From: Bifidobacterium moukalabense DSM 27321 | GTDB lineage: Bacteria; Actinomycetota; Actinomycetes; Actinomycetales; Bifidobacteriaceae | Direction of reading: 5' to 3' | NCBI RefSeq assembly: GCF_000522505.1 | Contig: NZ_AZMV01000007.1 | Location: forward strand, 744,001-808,000 | Length of the DNA: 64,000 bases | Part shown: positions 1-9,837 of the stretch, in pieces | Numbering within the stretch: position 1 is the first letter of the stretch | Layout: each line of letters begins with the position of its first letter | Notes under the pieces: generated by a model | Database searches by the model: none | Seen by the model: only the letters and a program-made list of their open reading frames with translations | What the model was told of the DNA's origin: nothing | Position numbers and translations under genes: made by a program

Positions 1-59
1 AGCGACGCGAGGCAGCCCCCATCAGGGGCGAGGATGACATCGAAACGGAGTAAAGTACG

Positions 60-215
60 ATGCGTTGCGTATACTGTGGCAGCGTGAGTGACTATCAGCA
101 CAATCGTGAGCAGCGTGAGCGCCGCCGCCGCACCGTGGTGCGGACGGTGGTCATCGTCATTGCGGCCGCGATGTTGCTGAGTGTGATTATTCCTGCTATC
201 TACGCAGGTCTTTGA
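60..215 (+). CDS. Small single-span membrane protein, unknown function
   Basis: This 51-residue frame starts at ATG 60 behind a purine-rich GGAG and has an in-frame stop at 51-53, so it is complete. The N-terminus, MRCVYCGS, carries a CxxC pair like half of a zinc ribbon. An Arg-rich stretch follows (residues 16-28), then about 22 hydrophobic residues to the C-terminus. This suggests a cytosolic CxxC head on one membrane helix. It sits 182 bp upstream of prfB. I do not recognise the family; only the coding potential and membrane span are supported. Confidence 0.55.
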   Translation: MRCVYCGSVSDYQHNREQRERRRRTVVRTVVIVIAAAMLLSVIIPAIYAGL

Positions 216-397
216 CGCCGTTAGGCCCGCATAGTCCGAAGCGGGTCTGCATTCCCCCGGGCGAGGACAGGTTCGCGGTTCCGCCGAGAGGGAAGTGCGT
301 GCGGGCCCGTGAAAAACACCAAGGGATTGTGCGAGAGCTGTGAGCGGCTCCCCGACAGATCGAGATAATCAACGTAAAGAAATGTATGGTGTAAACG

Positions 398-1528
398 ATG
401 GCAGAATTTGATTATTCCCAGGCTATTGGCGACGCGCGCGCCAAGTATGAGTCCATTTCCAAGGCGCTTGACGTCGACCGTCTCACCGCCCAGGCCAAGG
501 AGCTTGAGGTGCAGGCGGCCGAGCCGGGCCTGTGGGACGACCCGGAGAATGCCCAGAAGATTACCAGCAAGCTCTCCGCGGTGCAGTCGCAGCTCAAGCG
601 TCTCGCCTCCGCGAGCCAGCGCATCGACGATGTGGAGACCCTCGTCGAACTCGGCCGTGAGGAGGGGGATGCCGACACCCTCGAAGAAGCGAAGAACGAA
701 GTCGAAAGCATTCAGCGCGACTTGGACGATATGGAGATCCAGACCCTGCTTGACGGCGAATACGACGAACGCTCCGCCGTGGTGACGATCCGATCCGGCG
801 CAGGCGGCGTCGATGCGGCCGACTTCGCGCAGATGCTGCTGCGCATGTACCTGCGTTGGGCCGAACGCAATGGCTACAAGGCCAAGGTCATGGACACCTC
901 CTATGCGGAAGAGGCCGGCATCAAGTCCGCCACTTTCCAGGTGGATGCCCCGTACGCCTACGGCCGTATGAGCGTGGAGGGCGGTACCCACCGTCTCGTG
1001 CGCATTTCCCCGTTCGACAATCAGGGTCGGCGCCAGACCAGCTTCGCCGCCGTGGAAGTGGTGCCGTTGGTCGAGGCCACCGATCACATCGACGTGCCGG
1101 ATTCCGAAATCCGCGTCGATACCTATTGCTCCTCCGGTCCGGGCGGCCAGGGCGTGAACACCACGTATTCCGCGGTGCGCATCACCCACATTCCGACCGG
1201 CATCGTCGTGACCATGCAGGACGAACGTTCGCAGATCCAGAACCGTGCCGCCGCCATGGCCGTGCTGCAGTCCCGACTGCTGGTGCTGCGCCACGAAGAG
1301 GAAGCCAAGAAGAAGAAGGAACTCGCCGGCGACATCAAGGCTAGCTGGGGCGATCAGATGCGCTCCTATGTGCTGCATCCGTACCAGATGGTCAAGGATC
1401 TTCGTACCGGCTACGAAACCTCCCAGACCCAGGCCGTGTTCGACGGCGATATCGACGCATTCATCGAGGCCGGCATCCGCTGGCGTCATGAGCAGCGCCG
1501 TGCCGCAGCCGAAGAGGCAGAAGCGTAA
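398..1528 (+). CDS. prfB: Peptide chain release factor 2 (RF2)
   Basis: RF2 recognises UGA and UAA in the ribosomal A site and triggers hydrolysis of peptidyl-tRNA in the cytoplasm. The 376-residue protein has the usual length. The Ser-Pro-Phe codon-recognition motif that marks RF2 is at residues 204-206 (RISPFDNQG), and the catalytic Gly-Gly-Gln loop is at 249-251 ([10 protein letters not shown]). The gene is read in a single frame from ATG 398, so the programmed +1 frameshift that autoregulates prfB in many bacteria is absent here. ftsE follows after 16 bp, so the two may be cotranscribed. Confidence 0.97.
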   Translation: MAEFDYSQAIGDARAKYESISKALDVDRLTAQAKELEVQAAEPGLWDDPENAQKITSKLSAVQSQLKRLASASQRIDDVETLVELGREEGDADTLEEAKNEVESIQRDLDDMEIQTLLDGEYDERSAVVTIRSGAGGVDAADFAQMLLRMYLRWAERNGYKAKVMDTSYAEEAGIKSATFQVDAPYAYGRMSVEGGTHRLVRISPFDNQGRRQTSFAAVEVVPLVEATDHIDVPDSEIRVDTYCSSGPGGQGVNTTYSAVRITHIPTGIVVTMQDERSQIQNRAAAMAVLQSRLLVLRHEEEAKKKKELAGDIKASWGDQMRSYVLHPYQMVKDLRTGYETSQTQAVFDGDIDAFIEAGIRWRHEQRRAAAEEAEA

Positions 1529-1544
1529 CCAAAGGGGAATCACG

Positions 1545-2768
1545 ATGGCGCTGATCTCGCTCGATCACGTAAGCAAAGTCTATCCGAAGGGCACACGCCC
1601 GGCATTGGACGATATCAACCTCTCCATCAATCGAGGCGATTTCGTCTTTCTGGTGGGCGCGTCCGGCTCCGGCAAAACCACGCTGCTGAGCCTGCTGCTT
1701 CGTGAGGAGGAGGCCACGGATGGCGAGATCCGCGTCGCCGGCAACGATCTGAGACGTCTGGCCCCGCGCCAGGTCCCGTTCTACCGCCGTACCATCGGCT
1801 TCATCTTCCAGGACTACAAACTGCTCAACAACAAGACGGTGTGGGAGAACGTCGCCTTCGCGCTGGAGGTGATCGGCACAAGCCGGTCCACCATCAAGTC
1901 GCTGGTGCCGAAGGTACTGGAGACGGTCGGTCTGACGGGCAAGGAAAACAGTTATCCACATGAGCTTTCCGGCGGCGAGGCCCAGCGTGTGGCCATCGCG
2001 CGCGCCTATGTGAACCATCCGCAGATCCTGCTCGCCGACGAGCCTACGGGCAACCTCGATCCGACCACGTCGCTGGGCATCATGGAGGTGCTGGACGCCA
2101 TCAACCGCACCGGCACCACCATCGTGATGGCCACGCACAACGAGGAGATCGTCAATTCCATGCGCAAACGCGTGGTCGAGCTGCATACCGGCAGGATCGT
2201 ACGCGATGAACAGCAGGGATCATATGATTCCGCATTGTATTTTCCGGATGCCGAGGTCGAATCCAAATCGCATCAGGCACTGGGCGCGTCCGATAACGAT
2301 CAACGGTACCGCGCGCCCAACGCCATCGAATCCGGGCAGCATATGGATGTGGAGGGCGAAACCCGCGTCGAAACCGCGGCCAATGCCGTCGATGCCATCA
2401 CGCAGACGTTGAGTTCCGGTGCCGGGGATGAAGGCATCGCCCGACTGGCCAGCTCCGTGCATTCCGGACGTACCGGGCGCTATGGCGACGCCTTTGCCTC
2501 CCCGGAAGACACCATGACCTGGGGCAAGGGCCTGAAGCTCGACGAGATCGACGAGCATGAAGGGGAGGCGGGGGCCGTGAACGAACCTCCCGCGCCGCCG
2601 AAGGCGCCGGAATCCGAATCATCCGTAAAGGACGGGACGGCTGCGGCATCCGAAGCGACGGGTGCGGACGAATCCCTGAACCCTCCGGTTCCTCCGGCGC
2701 CTCCCGCTTCGGCCGGTGATGCCGAACAAAAGCAAGAGGCGGAAGAAGCACAAAAGGAGAACGACTGA
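1545..2768 (+). CDS. ftsE: Cell-division ABC ATPase FtsE with long acidic C-terminal tail
   Basis: FtsE is the cytoplasmic ATPase of the FtsEX complex, which activates septal peptidoglycan hydrolases. The ATG at 1545 follows AAAGGGGAA. Residues 1 to about 225 form the ABC domain: Walker A GASGSGKT at 38-45, signature LSGGE from 141, Walker [10 protein letters not shown] near 161. The protein is 407 residues, while typical FtsE is about 220-230. The extra roughly 180 residues are rich in Glu, Ala, Pro and Ser and look disordered. The stop overlaps the ftsX start by one base, so the pair is translationally coupled. Confidence 0.95.
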   Translation: MALISLDHVSKVYPKGTRPALDDINLSINRGDFVFLVGASGSGKTTLLSLLLREEEATDGEIRVAGNDLRRLAPRQVPFYRRTIGFIFQDYKLLNNKTVWENVAFALEVIGTSRSTIKSLVPKVLETVGLTGKENSYPHELSGGEAQRVAIARAYVNHPQILLADEPTGNLDPTTSLGIMEVLDAINRTGTTIVMATHNEEIVNSMRKRVVELHTGRIVRDEQQGSYDSALYFPDAEVESKSHQALGASDNDQRYRAPNAIESGQHMDVEGETRVETAANAVDAITQTLSSGAGDEGIARLASSVHSGRTGRYGDAFASPEDTMTWGKGLKLDEIDEHEGEAGAVNEPPAPPKAPESESSVKDGTAAASEATGADESLNPPVPPAPPASAGDAEQKQEAEEAQKEND

Positions 2769-3691
2769 TGCGCCTGCGCTTCATTCTTTCCGAAACCTGG
2801 ACCAGCCTGACCCGCAACGTATCGATGATCATCTCCGTGATGCTGGTCACCTTCATCTCCTTCCTGTTCATCGGCGCCTCGGCCCTCATGCAGGTGCAGG
2901 TCAACGAAGCGAAGAGTGAATGGTACGACAAGGTGGAGGTGGTGGTATGGCTGTGCCCGGATGGGACCAGTCAGGCCGCATCCTGTGCCTCCGGCACGGC
3001 TCCGACCGATCAGGAGATCGTCGATCTTGAGAACCTGATCCATCAGGAGGCCGGCAAGGTCGTTTCCAAGATCACCTATGTGAGCCGGGAGGACTTCTAT
3101 AAGAACACCTTCCTCAAGCAGTACCCCACGGGCACCTATCAGGGCCGTACATTGACCGCTGCCGACATGCAGGCCTCGCTACGACTGAAGCTGAGCGATC
3201 CGACCAAGTACCAGGTCGTCTCCGAGATCCTCAACGGGCGAACCGGTGTGGAGGAGGTGCAGGACCAGCGCAAGATCTTCGATCCTGTATTCTCCGTGCT
3301 CAACCGCGCCACCGCGGTGACCATGGTGCTTGCGGCCGTGATGATAGTGGTGGCCATCATGCTGACCGGCACCACGATACGTATGAGCGCCGCCTCGCGT
3401 AAGAACGAGACCGAAATCATGCGACTGGTCGGTGCCTCCAATTGGACGATTCGATTGCCGTTCGTGCTGGAGGGCGTGTTCGCGTCGCTCCTTGGCTCGT
3501 TGCTTGCGGCCGGAGCGTTGAGCGGCATTGTGAAGGTGTTCATTACCGATTGGCTGTCGCAGACCGTGCAGTGGATGCCGTTGATTACGCAGAAAACGGT
3601 GTGGCTAGTCGCTCCGGCCTTGATTCTCGGTGCGGTTGCGTTGTCGGTCATCGCTTCCAGCATCTCATTGAGAAGGTACCTCAAGGCGTAG
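2768..3691 (+). CDS. ftsX: Cell-division membrane protein FtsX
   Basis: FtsX is the membrane partner of FtsE. It carries ATP-driven movement to an extracellular peptidoglycan hydrolase. The 307-residue protein has the standard architecture: a first membrane helix near residues 17-38, a large extracellular domain to about residue 175, then three C-terminal helices. The Ser-Arg-Lys-Asn-Glu-Thr-Glu-Ile stretch before the last helices is typical. The start overlaps the ftsE stop (TGATG). The CHAP hydrolase gene follows after 105 bp and is the natural client of the complex. Confidence 0.95.
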   Translation: MRLRFILSETWTSLTRNVSMIISVMLVTFISFLFIGASALMQVQVNEAKSEWYDKVEVVVWLCPDGTSQAASCASGTAPTDQEIVDLENLIHQEAGKVVSKITYVSREDFYKNTFLKQYPTGTYQGRTLTAADMQASLRLKLSDPTKYQVVSEILNGRTGVEEVQDQRKIFDPVFSVLNRATAVTMVLAAVMIVVAIMLTGTTIRMSAASRKNETEIMRLVGASNWTIRLPFVLEGVFASLLGSLLAAGALSGIVKVFITDWLSQTVQWMPLITQKTVWLVAPALILGAVALSVIASSISLRRYLKA

Positions 3692-3796
3692 CGGATCCCA
3701 AGGTTTTCCGGCACCGCCACAGGAGGCTCCATCGCTTGGATTTCCAGCTTTCTTCTGTACAATGCCGAGGGAACGACCGATATCGGAAAGGCTTCA

Positions 3797-5227
3797 ATGT
3801 CAAGGAAAATGGTTCAACGGGCACACGCCGTCACCGGTATGCTGCTGGCCTCGGCGATGCTCTGCGCTACGGGGATGGCGGTTATGGTGGCACCTGCGCC
3901 GCAGGCCAGTGCGGTGAGCGTCTCCGAATATCAGAACAAGGTCGCGAATCATGCAAAGCTGAAGGCCCAGCTTTCCGGCGTGAGCAGCGACCTGGCCGAC
4001 ACCATTCTGCAACTGGCGGATCTCAACGACAATCAGATTCCAGCCGCCGTCGAGGCGGCCGAATCCGCACAGCAGGCGGCCCAGCAGGCGCAAAGCCTGG
4101 CCGATGCCACTGCGGAGCGGCTTGAGGCGGCCAAGCAGGACAAGGCGACTCTGGAAGAGCAGATTGCACAGACCGGCAGCGATTACGACGACGCCAAGGC
4201 CGCGGTGGCCCAGCTGGCGCGCCAGAGTTTTCATGGTTCCGACGTGTCCGATGTGTTGGATGTGGTGACCAATTCGACCACGACGGATGAATTCGTGAAT
4301 AAGATGCAGTCCGAGGCGGCCGTGACCCGTAGTGAGACGAACGCCGCAAGCGATGCCGCGAACGATTTGAATACGTCGATGAACCGCGAGGAACGTCTGA
4401 GCGCCATCGAAGACAAGATCACCCAGCTCAAGACCCAGGCGGATGAGCAGGCCGCCAGCGCACAGCAGGCCGCCAGCGACGCCAACGCCAAGAAGGAGGC
4501 CCTGCAGCAGCTGCGCGATGAAGGTGCCGCGAAACGTGAGAAACTGGAAGCGCAGAAAAGCCAATTGACCACGCAGAGCGCGCGCGAGGCCGCGGATATC
4601 GTATCCATGAAATCGCAGATCGATTCGTGGAACGATCAGTACAGCAGCAGTAGCAGCGCCGCCGTGAATCCGGGAAACAACCAGCAGCAGACCGGCGGCA
4701 ATGCGTCGTCGAACAATGCCAGCACCAATACCGGCGGCAGCCAGTCCAATACCAACAACACCAGCAACAACACTAGTTCGGGCGGTGCCAGCGGCATGGA
4801 CTACTCCGTTCCCGGCAACTGCCCCTCCGGCTCCGGATTCTGCTACGGGCACAGTACCGGTAATACGGTCGGTGGTTCCGCCTATCCGGCACGTCAGTGC
4901 ACACTATGGGCATATCTGCGTCGCTCCCAGCTTGGACTCCCTGTCGGATCCTATATGGGCAACGGCGCCGAGTGGGCCAATACGGCGCGCAGCCTTGGCT
5001 ATCTGGTGAACAACACCCCGCATTACGGTGCGGTCATGGTGTTCTCCCGCGGCCAGAGCGTCGGAGGCCACTGGACCGCCGACTGGCAGTATGGGCACGT
5101 GGCCGTGGTGGAGCGCGTCAATGCGGATGGTTCGGTGTTGATCTCCGAAGGCGGCACCGGATTCTCCACGTTCCCCGCGTGGGAGACGATCTCCAATGCA
5201 GGGGCCTATCAGTACATCCATTACTGA
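3797..5227 (+). CDS. Secreted coiled-coil CHAP-domain peptidoglycan hydrolase (PcsB-like)
   Basis: The 476-residue protein begins with a Sec signal peptide (RKMVQR, a hydrophobic core, then Ala-Ser-Ala before VSVSE near residue 35). A long Ala/Gln/Glu-rich coiled coil spans about residues 40-280, followed by an Asn/Ser/Thr/Gly linker to about 330. The C-terminus is a CHAP amidase/endopeptidase domain with catalytic Cys368 (ARQCTLWAY) and His434 (QYGHVAVVE). Coiled coil plus CHAP directly after ftsEX is the arrangement of PcsB, the hydrolase controlled by FtsEX in streptococci. The same role in septum splitting is inferred from position and architecture. Confidence 0.9.
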   Translation: MSRKMVQRAHAVTGMLLASAMLCATGMAVMVAPAPQASAVSVSEYQNKVANHAKLKAQLSGVSSDLADTILQLADLNDNQIPAAVEAAESAQQAAQQAQSLADATAERLEAAKQDKATLEEQIAQTGSDYDDAKAAVAQLARQSFHGSDVSDVLDVVTNSTTTDEFVNKMQSEAAVTRSETNAASDAANDLNTSMNREERLSAIEDKITQLKTQADEQAASAQQAASDANAKKEALQQLRDEGAAKREKLEAQKSQLTTQSAREAADIVSMKSQIDSWNDQYSSSSSAAVNPGNNQQQTGGNASSNNASTNTGGSQSNTNNTSNNTSSGGASGMDYSVPGNCPSGSGFCYGHSTGNTVGGSAYPARQCTLWAYLRRSQLGLPVGSYMGNGAEWANTARSLGYLVNNTPHYGAVMVFSRGQSVGGHWTADWQYGHVAVVERVNADGSVLISEGGTGFSTFPAWETISNAGAYQYIHY

Positions 5228-5343
5228 CATATCGGTGAATGCGCCTTGACCAAGCGTGCCGTTCGAATCGTCGGGCGGCACGCTTTCGTGATATCGTCGT
5301 TTGTTGCGTTGCATTACACCGAAAAACCGGAAAGGAGGTCCGG

Positions 5344-5823
5344 ATGGCCAAGGAACAAGGAACGAAGCCGATCGCGCAGAACAAGAAGGCGCGTCACGAT
5401 TACGCCATCGAGGACAAGTACGAGGCCGGTCTGGTGTTGACCGGCACCGAGGTGAAGTCGCTTCGTGAGGGGCGTGCATCGCTGGCCGAATCCTTCATCT
5501 CCATCGATCGCCGCGGCGAGATGTGGCTTGAGGGGGCGAATATCCCTGAATATCTGAACGGCACATGGAACAACCATGCCCCCAAGCGCAAGAGAAAGCT
5601 CCTGTTGCATGCCGCGCAGATCGCCAAGCTCGCACGGCAGTCGCAGGCCAAGGGGTACACCATCGTGCCGCTGAGCCTGTATTTCAAGGATGGGCGCGTC
5701 AAGGCGGAAATCGCACTTGCCCGGGGCAAAAAGGAGTTCGACAAGCGGCAGGCCCTGCGTGAGGAGCAGGATAAGCGTGAGGCCCTGCGCGCCATGCGCT
5801 ACGCCAACAGGCAGGCTCGCTGA
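5344..5823 (+). CDS. smpB: SsrA-binding protein SmpB
   Basis: SmpB binds tmRNA and brings it to stalled ribosomes for trans-translation. The start at 5344 follows a very strong Shine-Dalgarno (GGAAAGGAGG). The 159-residue protein shows family hallmarks: [33 protein letters not shown] near residues 36-49, an OB-fold core, and a basic C-terminal tail ([17 protein letters not shown]) that enters the mRNA channel. The 119 bp downstream are too short to hold tmRNA, so ssrA lies elsewhere. Confidence 0.97.
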   Translation: MAKEQGTKPIAQNKKARHDYAIEDKYEAGLVLTGTEVKSLREGRASLAESFISIDRRGEMWLEGANIPEYLNGTWNNHAPKRKRKLLLHAAQIAKLARQSQAKGYTIVPLSLYFKDGRVKAEIALARGKKEFDKRQALREEQDKREALRAMRYANRQAR

Positions 5824-5860
5824 CCATATTTCGAACATTTTGTGCGGGATTTACGCAGTT

Positions 5861-5886
5861 GTAGCAATGCCCTCTTATCGTGCCTG
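5861..5886 (+). promoter_or_regulatory. Promoter-region box shared with the second binding-protein gene
   Basis: This 26-nt segment matches 6963-6988 at 21 of 26 positions, including the 13-nt identity CTTATCGTGCCTG. Each copy lies upstream of one of the two paralogous binding-protein genes (82 and 109 bp from the box start to the ATG). The conservation suggests that the promoter was duplicated with the gene or that one regulator controls both. Clear -35/-10 hexamers are not obvious. Confidence 0.45.
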
Positions 5887-5942
5887 ACATGACCCGGTTT
5901 GGCTGGGTCGGTTTGGTTGGGTCTTGAGAGAGAGGACTTGAT

Positions 5943-6875
5943 ATGGCACTCAAGAACATGAAGGCATGCGCGGCGATCGCACTGAGCGCCGCCATGGTGA
6001 TGTCGATGGCCGCCTGCGGCACTTCCGATACGGCGGACTCCTCCGCTTCCGGCTCGTCCTCGAGCACTGCCGGATTCGATGTTTCCGGTGTGAAGAAGGA
6101 CGCCGACATCGCCAAGATGCTGCCGGATTCGGTGACCAAGGACGGCAAGCTGAGCGTCGGCATGGACACCTCCTACGCACCGGCGGAATTCCTGGCCGAA
6201 GACGGCAAGACCCCGGTCGGTTTCGACGTGGACATCGCCAAGGCCCTGGCCAACGTCTTCGGTTTGGAGGCGGATCCGGAGACCTCGAACTTCGATTCGA
6301 TCATTCCGTCGGTCGGCTCCAAGTACGACATCGGCATCTCCTCCTTCACCATCACGCCGGAACGTATGGAGGCCGTCGATTTCGTGAGCATGTTCAAAGC
6401 CGGCTCCACGTGGGTCGTCAAGAAGGGCAACCCGAACAAGGTGGACACCTCCAGCCTGTGCGGACTCAAGATCGCCGTGCAGATCGGCACCACCCAGGAG
6501 GATGAGGTCAACGAGGCCCAGGAGCAGTGCAAGGCCGATGGCAAGCAGGACATCCAGATCCTGTCCAACAAGCTGCAGACCGATGTGACCACCAACGTGG
6601 CCACCGGCAAGGCCGATGTGTTCTATGCGGATTCGCCGGTCGCGGGCTATGCCATCTCGCAGACCGACGGCACGCTTGAGGCCCTTGGCGAGGATGTCGG
6701 CGTGACCAAGGAGGCCGTGGCCATCAAGAAAGGCGATTCCGACACCGCCAAGGCCGTGCAGGCCGCCCTACAGAAGCTCATGGACGACGGCACGTATGCG
6801 AAGATCCTCAAGCACTGGGGCGTCGAATCCGGTGCGATAGACAAGGCCGAGATCAACCCGACCGATTTGAGCTGA
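5943..6875 (+). CDS. Amino-acid ABC transporter substrate-binding lipoprotein, copy 1
   Basis: A polar amino-acid binding protein (bacterial SBP family 3) of 310 residues, anchored outside the membrane as a lipoprotein: the signal peptide ends in the lipobox SMAACG, giving Cys22 or close by. The segments LSVGMDTSYAPAEF and FDVDIAKALANVFG are typical of lobe I, and ITPERMEAVDFVS follows. A strong SD (GAGAGAGAGG) precedes ATG 5943. Together with the paralogue at 7072 it serves the single permease and ATPase downstream. Its ligand cannot be assigned. Confidence 0.92.
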   Translation: MALKNMKACAAIALSAAMVMSMAACGTSDTADSSASGSSSSTAGFDVSGVKKDADIAKMLPDSVTKDGKLSVGMDTSYAPAEFLAEDGKTPVGFDVDIAKALANVFGLEADPETSNFDSIIPSVGSKYDIGISSFTITPERMEAVDFVSMFKAGSTWVVKKGNPNKVDTSSLCGLKIAVQIGTTQEDEVNEAQEQCKADGKQDIQILSNKLQTDVTTNVATGKADVFYADSPVAGYAISQTDGTLEALGEDVGVTKEAVAIKKGDSDTAKAVQAALQKLMDDGTYAKILKHWGVESGAIDKAEINPTDLS

Positions 6876-6910
6876 CGCTTCCGATCCTCCCTCGTCAGAG
6901 GGAGGAAGCG
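6876..6910 (+). terminator. GC-rich hairpin after binding protein 1
   Basis: CCTCCCTC (6886-6893) pairs with GAGGGAGG (6898-6905) around the loop GTCA, and the flanking CGCTTCC/GGAAGCG extends or competes with the stem. There is no U tract. It may terminate transcription or protect the 3' end of the first binding-protein message, allowing the two binding proteins to be made in different amounts. Confidence 0.5.
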
Positions 6911-7071
6911 TGTGGATGTCGTGGGTGTTGTCTCCGTCTCTTCGGGGGAAGGGCTCACTCACGTAGGATTGCTGCCTTATCGTGCCTGTTTGGAATACTG
7001 AAGACCTGTTGCACACGAATGGCCGGCATTCGGTATGACGGACGAGAAGATCGAAGAAAAGGAAGCAAGAC

Positions 7072-7989
7072 ATGTCACTGAAATTCAAGTCAATGGCCGC
7101 TTTGGTATTAAGTGCCGCCATGATGCTCTCCATTGCGGCCTGCGGCACCACCGATGCCGCCGATTCCGGCAGTTCGTCGAACTCTACCGCCGGTTATGAT
7201 GTGAGCTCCATCCAGAAGGATGACGAGCTGGCCAAGCTGATCACCGAAGGCGCCACCGTCAAGGACGGCGAACTGTCTTCCGGCATGGAGATCTCCTATG
7301 CGCCGGCTGAATTCTATGCCGAGGACGGCAAGACACCGGTCGGCTACGATGTGGACATGACCAAGGCCATCGCCCAGGTGCTGGGCCTGAAGCCGAAAAT
7401 CGTCTCCGCCATGTTCGACACCATCATCCCGTCCATCGGAACCAAATACGATCTGGGCATCACCGCCATGACCATCACCAAGGAACGCATGGATTCCGTG
7501 GATTTCGTCAGCTACTACCGCGCCGGCTCCACCTGGGCCGTGCAGAAGGGCAACCCGAAGAAGCTCGACACCTCCGATATGTGCGGCGCGAAGATCGCCG
7601 TGCAGACCGGCACCGTGCAGGAAGACGAAGCCAACGAAATCGCCAAGGGGTGCAAGGCCGGCGACAAGGCCGAGGTGCTCTCCTATAAGCGTCAGGCCGA
7701 GGCCGCCACCGCGGTGGCCACCGGCAAGGCCGACGCCTTCTATGCGGATTCGCCGGTCGCGGGCTATGCCATCGCGCAGACCGACGGTCTTGAGGCCCTC
7801 GGTGACGTGGAGGGCGTCGCCAAGCAGGGCATCGCCATCGAAAAGGGCAACGAAAAGCTGGATGAGGCCGTGCAGAAGGCCGTGCAGAAGCTCATGGACG
7901 ACGGCACGTATATGAAGATCCTCAAGCACTGGGGCGTCGAATCCGGCGCTCTCGACAAGGCCGAGATCAATCCGACCGATCTTAGCTGA
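7072..7989 (+). CDS. Amino-acid ABC transporter substrate-binding lipoprotein, copy 2
   Basis: This 305-residue paralogue of the protein at 5943 has a lipobox (SIAACG) and the same fold. The two share a nearly identical C-terminus (KILKHWGVESGA.DKAEINPTDLS) and paired Cys residues in the hinge region (DMCGAKIAV and KGCKAG). Ligand-lobe positions differ, so the two may bind different amino acids. It has its own SD (AAAGGAAG) and lies 35 bp upstream of the permease. The tandem arrangement points to a local duplication. Confidence 0.92.
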   Translation: MSLKFKSMAALVLSAAMMLSIAACGTTDAADSGSSSNSTAGYDVSSIQKDDELAKLITEGATVKDGELSSGMEISYAPAEFYAEDGKTPVGYDVDMTKAIAQVLGLKPKIVSAMFDTIIPSIGTKYDLGITAMTITKERMDSVDFVSYYRAGSTWAVQKGNPKKLDTSDMCGAKIAVQTGTVQEDEANEIAKGCKAGDKAEVLSYKRQAEAATAVATGKADAFYADSPVAGYAIAQTDGLEALGDVEGVAKQGIAIEKGNEKLDEAVQKAVQKLMDDGTYMKILKHWGVESGALDKAEINPTDLS

Positions 7990-8024
7990 TTGTCGGATCG
8001 CAACAATACAAGGAAAGCAACATC

Positions 8025-9008
8025 ATGGTGAAGCAGCAAGCCGACGGTGAAAACCTCGATATCCCCAACCGCATCAAAGCGTTGCCGGTCAAACGTACCG
8101 GCCCGGTGATTGCGGGCGTCATCGTCGCGCTCATCGTCGCGATGCTGGTGCAGGGCCTGATCACCAACCCGCGTTTCGAATGGAACGTGGTCTGGAAGTA
8201 CCTGTTCAACGAGAACGTACTGGAAGGCGTCAAGTATACGTTACTGCTGACGGTCATCTCGATGGTCATCGCCATCGTTTTGGCCGTGGTCCTGGCCGTC
8301 ATGCGTAAATCCATCAACCCGGTGCTTCGTGGCGTAAGCTGGTTCTACATCTGGTTCTTCCGCGGCACCCCGGTGTACACGCAGCTGGTGTTCTGGGGCC
8401 TGTTCGCCGTGCTGGTCCCGCGTATCGGCATCGGCATCCCGTTCACTTCCATCGAATTCTGGAGCATCGACTCGCAGTCCATCATCACGGCGTTCAATGC
8501 GGCATGGCTTGGTCTGGCACTCAATGAGGCCGCCTACCTGGCCGAAATCGTGCGCGCCGGTTTGGAGGCCGTCGACCCCGGCCAGACCGAAGCGGCCAAG
8601 GCGCTTGGCATGAAGCGTACGCTGATCATGCGCCGCATCGTGCTGCCGCAGGCCATGCGTATCATCATCCCGCCGACCGGCAATGAGTTCATCGGCATGC
8701 TCAAGACCACCTCATTGGTCAATGCCGTGCCGTTCACTCTGGAACTGCAGTTCGCCACCACCGCCATCGCGACCCGCCTGTACAAGCCGATTCCGCTGCT
8801 GATCGTGGCATGCATCTGGTATCTGGTGATCACCTCCATCCTGATGGTCATCCAGTCCCGCCTGGAAAAGCACTTCGGCAAGGGCTTTGACGCCCGTCCG
8901 GCGGGTGCCCGCGGCAAGCGGACTCCGCTTCCGGGCAAAACCGAAGGCGAGCCGAAGGATGATATCAACAAGCAGAACGAAGCCACGTTCGCTGGCATGA
9001 ACGCATGA
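8025..9008 (+). CDS. Amino-acid ABC transporter permease
   Basis: A 327-residue polar amino-acid permease (His/Glu/Gln/Arg TM1 family). It has about 5-6 membrane helices and the EAA loop that contacts the ATPase ([29 protein letters not shown], residues about 167-196). An N-terminal extension of about 25 polar residues and a hydrophilic C-terminal tail of about 45 residues make it longer than usual. There is only one permease gene, so the complex probably contains a homodimer. It is followed by the ATPase after 11 bp. Confidence 0.93.
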   Translation: MVKQQADGENLDIPNRIKALPVKRTGPVIAGVIVALIVAMLVQGLITNPRFEWNVVWKYLFNENVLEGVKYTLLLTVISMVIAIVLAVVLAVMRKSINPVLRGVSWFYIWFFRGTPVYTQLVFWGLFAVLVPRIGIGIPFTSIEFWSIDSQSIITAFNAAWLGLALNEAAYLAEIVRAGLEAVDPGQTEAAKALGMKRTLIMRRIVLPQAMRIIIPPTGNEFIGMLKTTSLVNAVPFTLELQFATTAIATRLYKPIPLLIVACIWYLVITSILMVIQSRLEKHFGKGFDARPAGARGKRTPLPGKTEGEPKDDINKQNEATFAGMNA

Positions 9009-9019
9009 GGAGTGGGGCA

Positions 9020-9814
9020 ATGACCGAAACTACAAGCAACGACGTCGTTCCTGCCGTAAAGGCCATGCAGGTGCATAAGGCTTTCGGCAACCTGCATGTG
9101 CTCAAAGGCGTTGACATGACCGTGATGCCGGGGACCGTGACCGTGATTCTGGGACCGTCCGGCTCAGGCAAATCCACCTTCCTGCGTCTGATCAACCAGC
9201 TCGAAACGCTGACCGGCGGCGAGATCGACGTCGACGGCGAGATGATCGGCTACAAATATGTCGATAAGGGCGGCAGGCGGGTGCTGCAGACCCTGAACGA
9301 CAAGGAAGTGTCCGTGCAGCGCTCCAAGCTGGGCATGGTGTTCCAGCGCTTCAATCTGTTCCCGCATATGACCGCGCTCGAAAACGTCATGGAGGCGCCG
9401 GTCCGTGTCAAGCACATGGGCAGGAAGGAGGCCCGTGAGTTGGCGGTCCAGGAGCTGGAACGCGTGGGCATGGGGGAGCGTCTCGACTATTATCCGGCGC
9501 AGCTTTCCGGAGGCCAGCAGCAACGTGTGGCCATCGCCCGAGCCCTTGCCATGAAGCCGCAGATCATGCTGTTCGACGAGCCGACCTCCGCGCTTGATCC
9601 GGAGCTGGTGGGCGAAGTGCTGAACGTCATGCTGTCGTTGGCCAAAGACGGTATGACGATGGTGGTCGTGACCCACGAGATCGGTTTCGCCCGTGAAGTC
9701 GCCGATCAGATTGTATTCATGGACGGCGGCGTGGTCGTGGAGAAGGGCGGCCCCGAAATCATCGACGATCCGCACGAACCTCGCTTCAAGGACTTCCTGC
9801 AGCACGTGCTGTAG
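9020..9814 (+). CDS. Amino-acid ABC transporter ATPase
   Basis: This 264-residue ATPase of the GlnQ type energises the importer encoded just upstream. Motifs seen: Walker [11 protein letters not shown] loop [11 protein letters not shown], signature LSGGQQQR, Walker [15 protein letters not shown], and the switch His in [10 protein letters not shown] chose ATG 9020 over the in-frame ATG 9005 because GAGGAGTGGGG lies 5-12 bp upstream of 9020, and 9005 overlaps the permease stop. An insert between Walker A and the Q loop ([21 protein letters not shown]) is characteristic of this subfamily. Confidence 0.94.
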   Translation: MTETTSNDVVPAVKAMQVHKAFGNLHVLKGVDMTVMPGTVTVILGPSGSGKSTFLRLINQLETLTGGEIDVDGEMIGYKYVDKGGRRVLQTLNDKEVSVQRSKLGMVFQRFNLFPHMTALENVMEAPVRVKHMGRKEARELAVQELERVGMGERLDYYPAQLSGGQQQRVAIARALAMKPQIMLFDEPTSALDPELVGEVLNVMLSLAKDGMTMVVVTHEIGFAREVADQIVFMDGGVVVEKGGPEIIDDPHEPRFKDFLQHVL

Positions 9815-9837
9815 CCGGGGCGAATCCCGATTGTAAC

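Noticed and set aside
207..216. CTTTGAC at the end of the small ORF resembles the prfB programmed-frameshift site.
   Set aside because: It is about 180 bp upstream of an RF2 frame that is complete without a frameshift, and no SD-like AGGGGG precedes it in the right position. The match seems to be chance.
221..1543. 440-codon minus-strand frame opposite prfB.
   Set aside because: Antisense shadow of a well-identified gene.
5824..5942. Looked for tmRNA next to smpB.
   Set aside because: Only 119 bp are available and no alanine-tRNA-like ends or tag frame are present.
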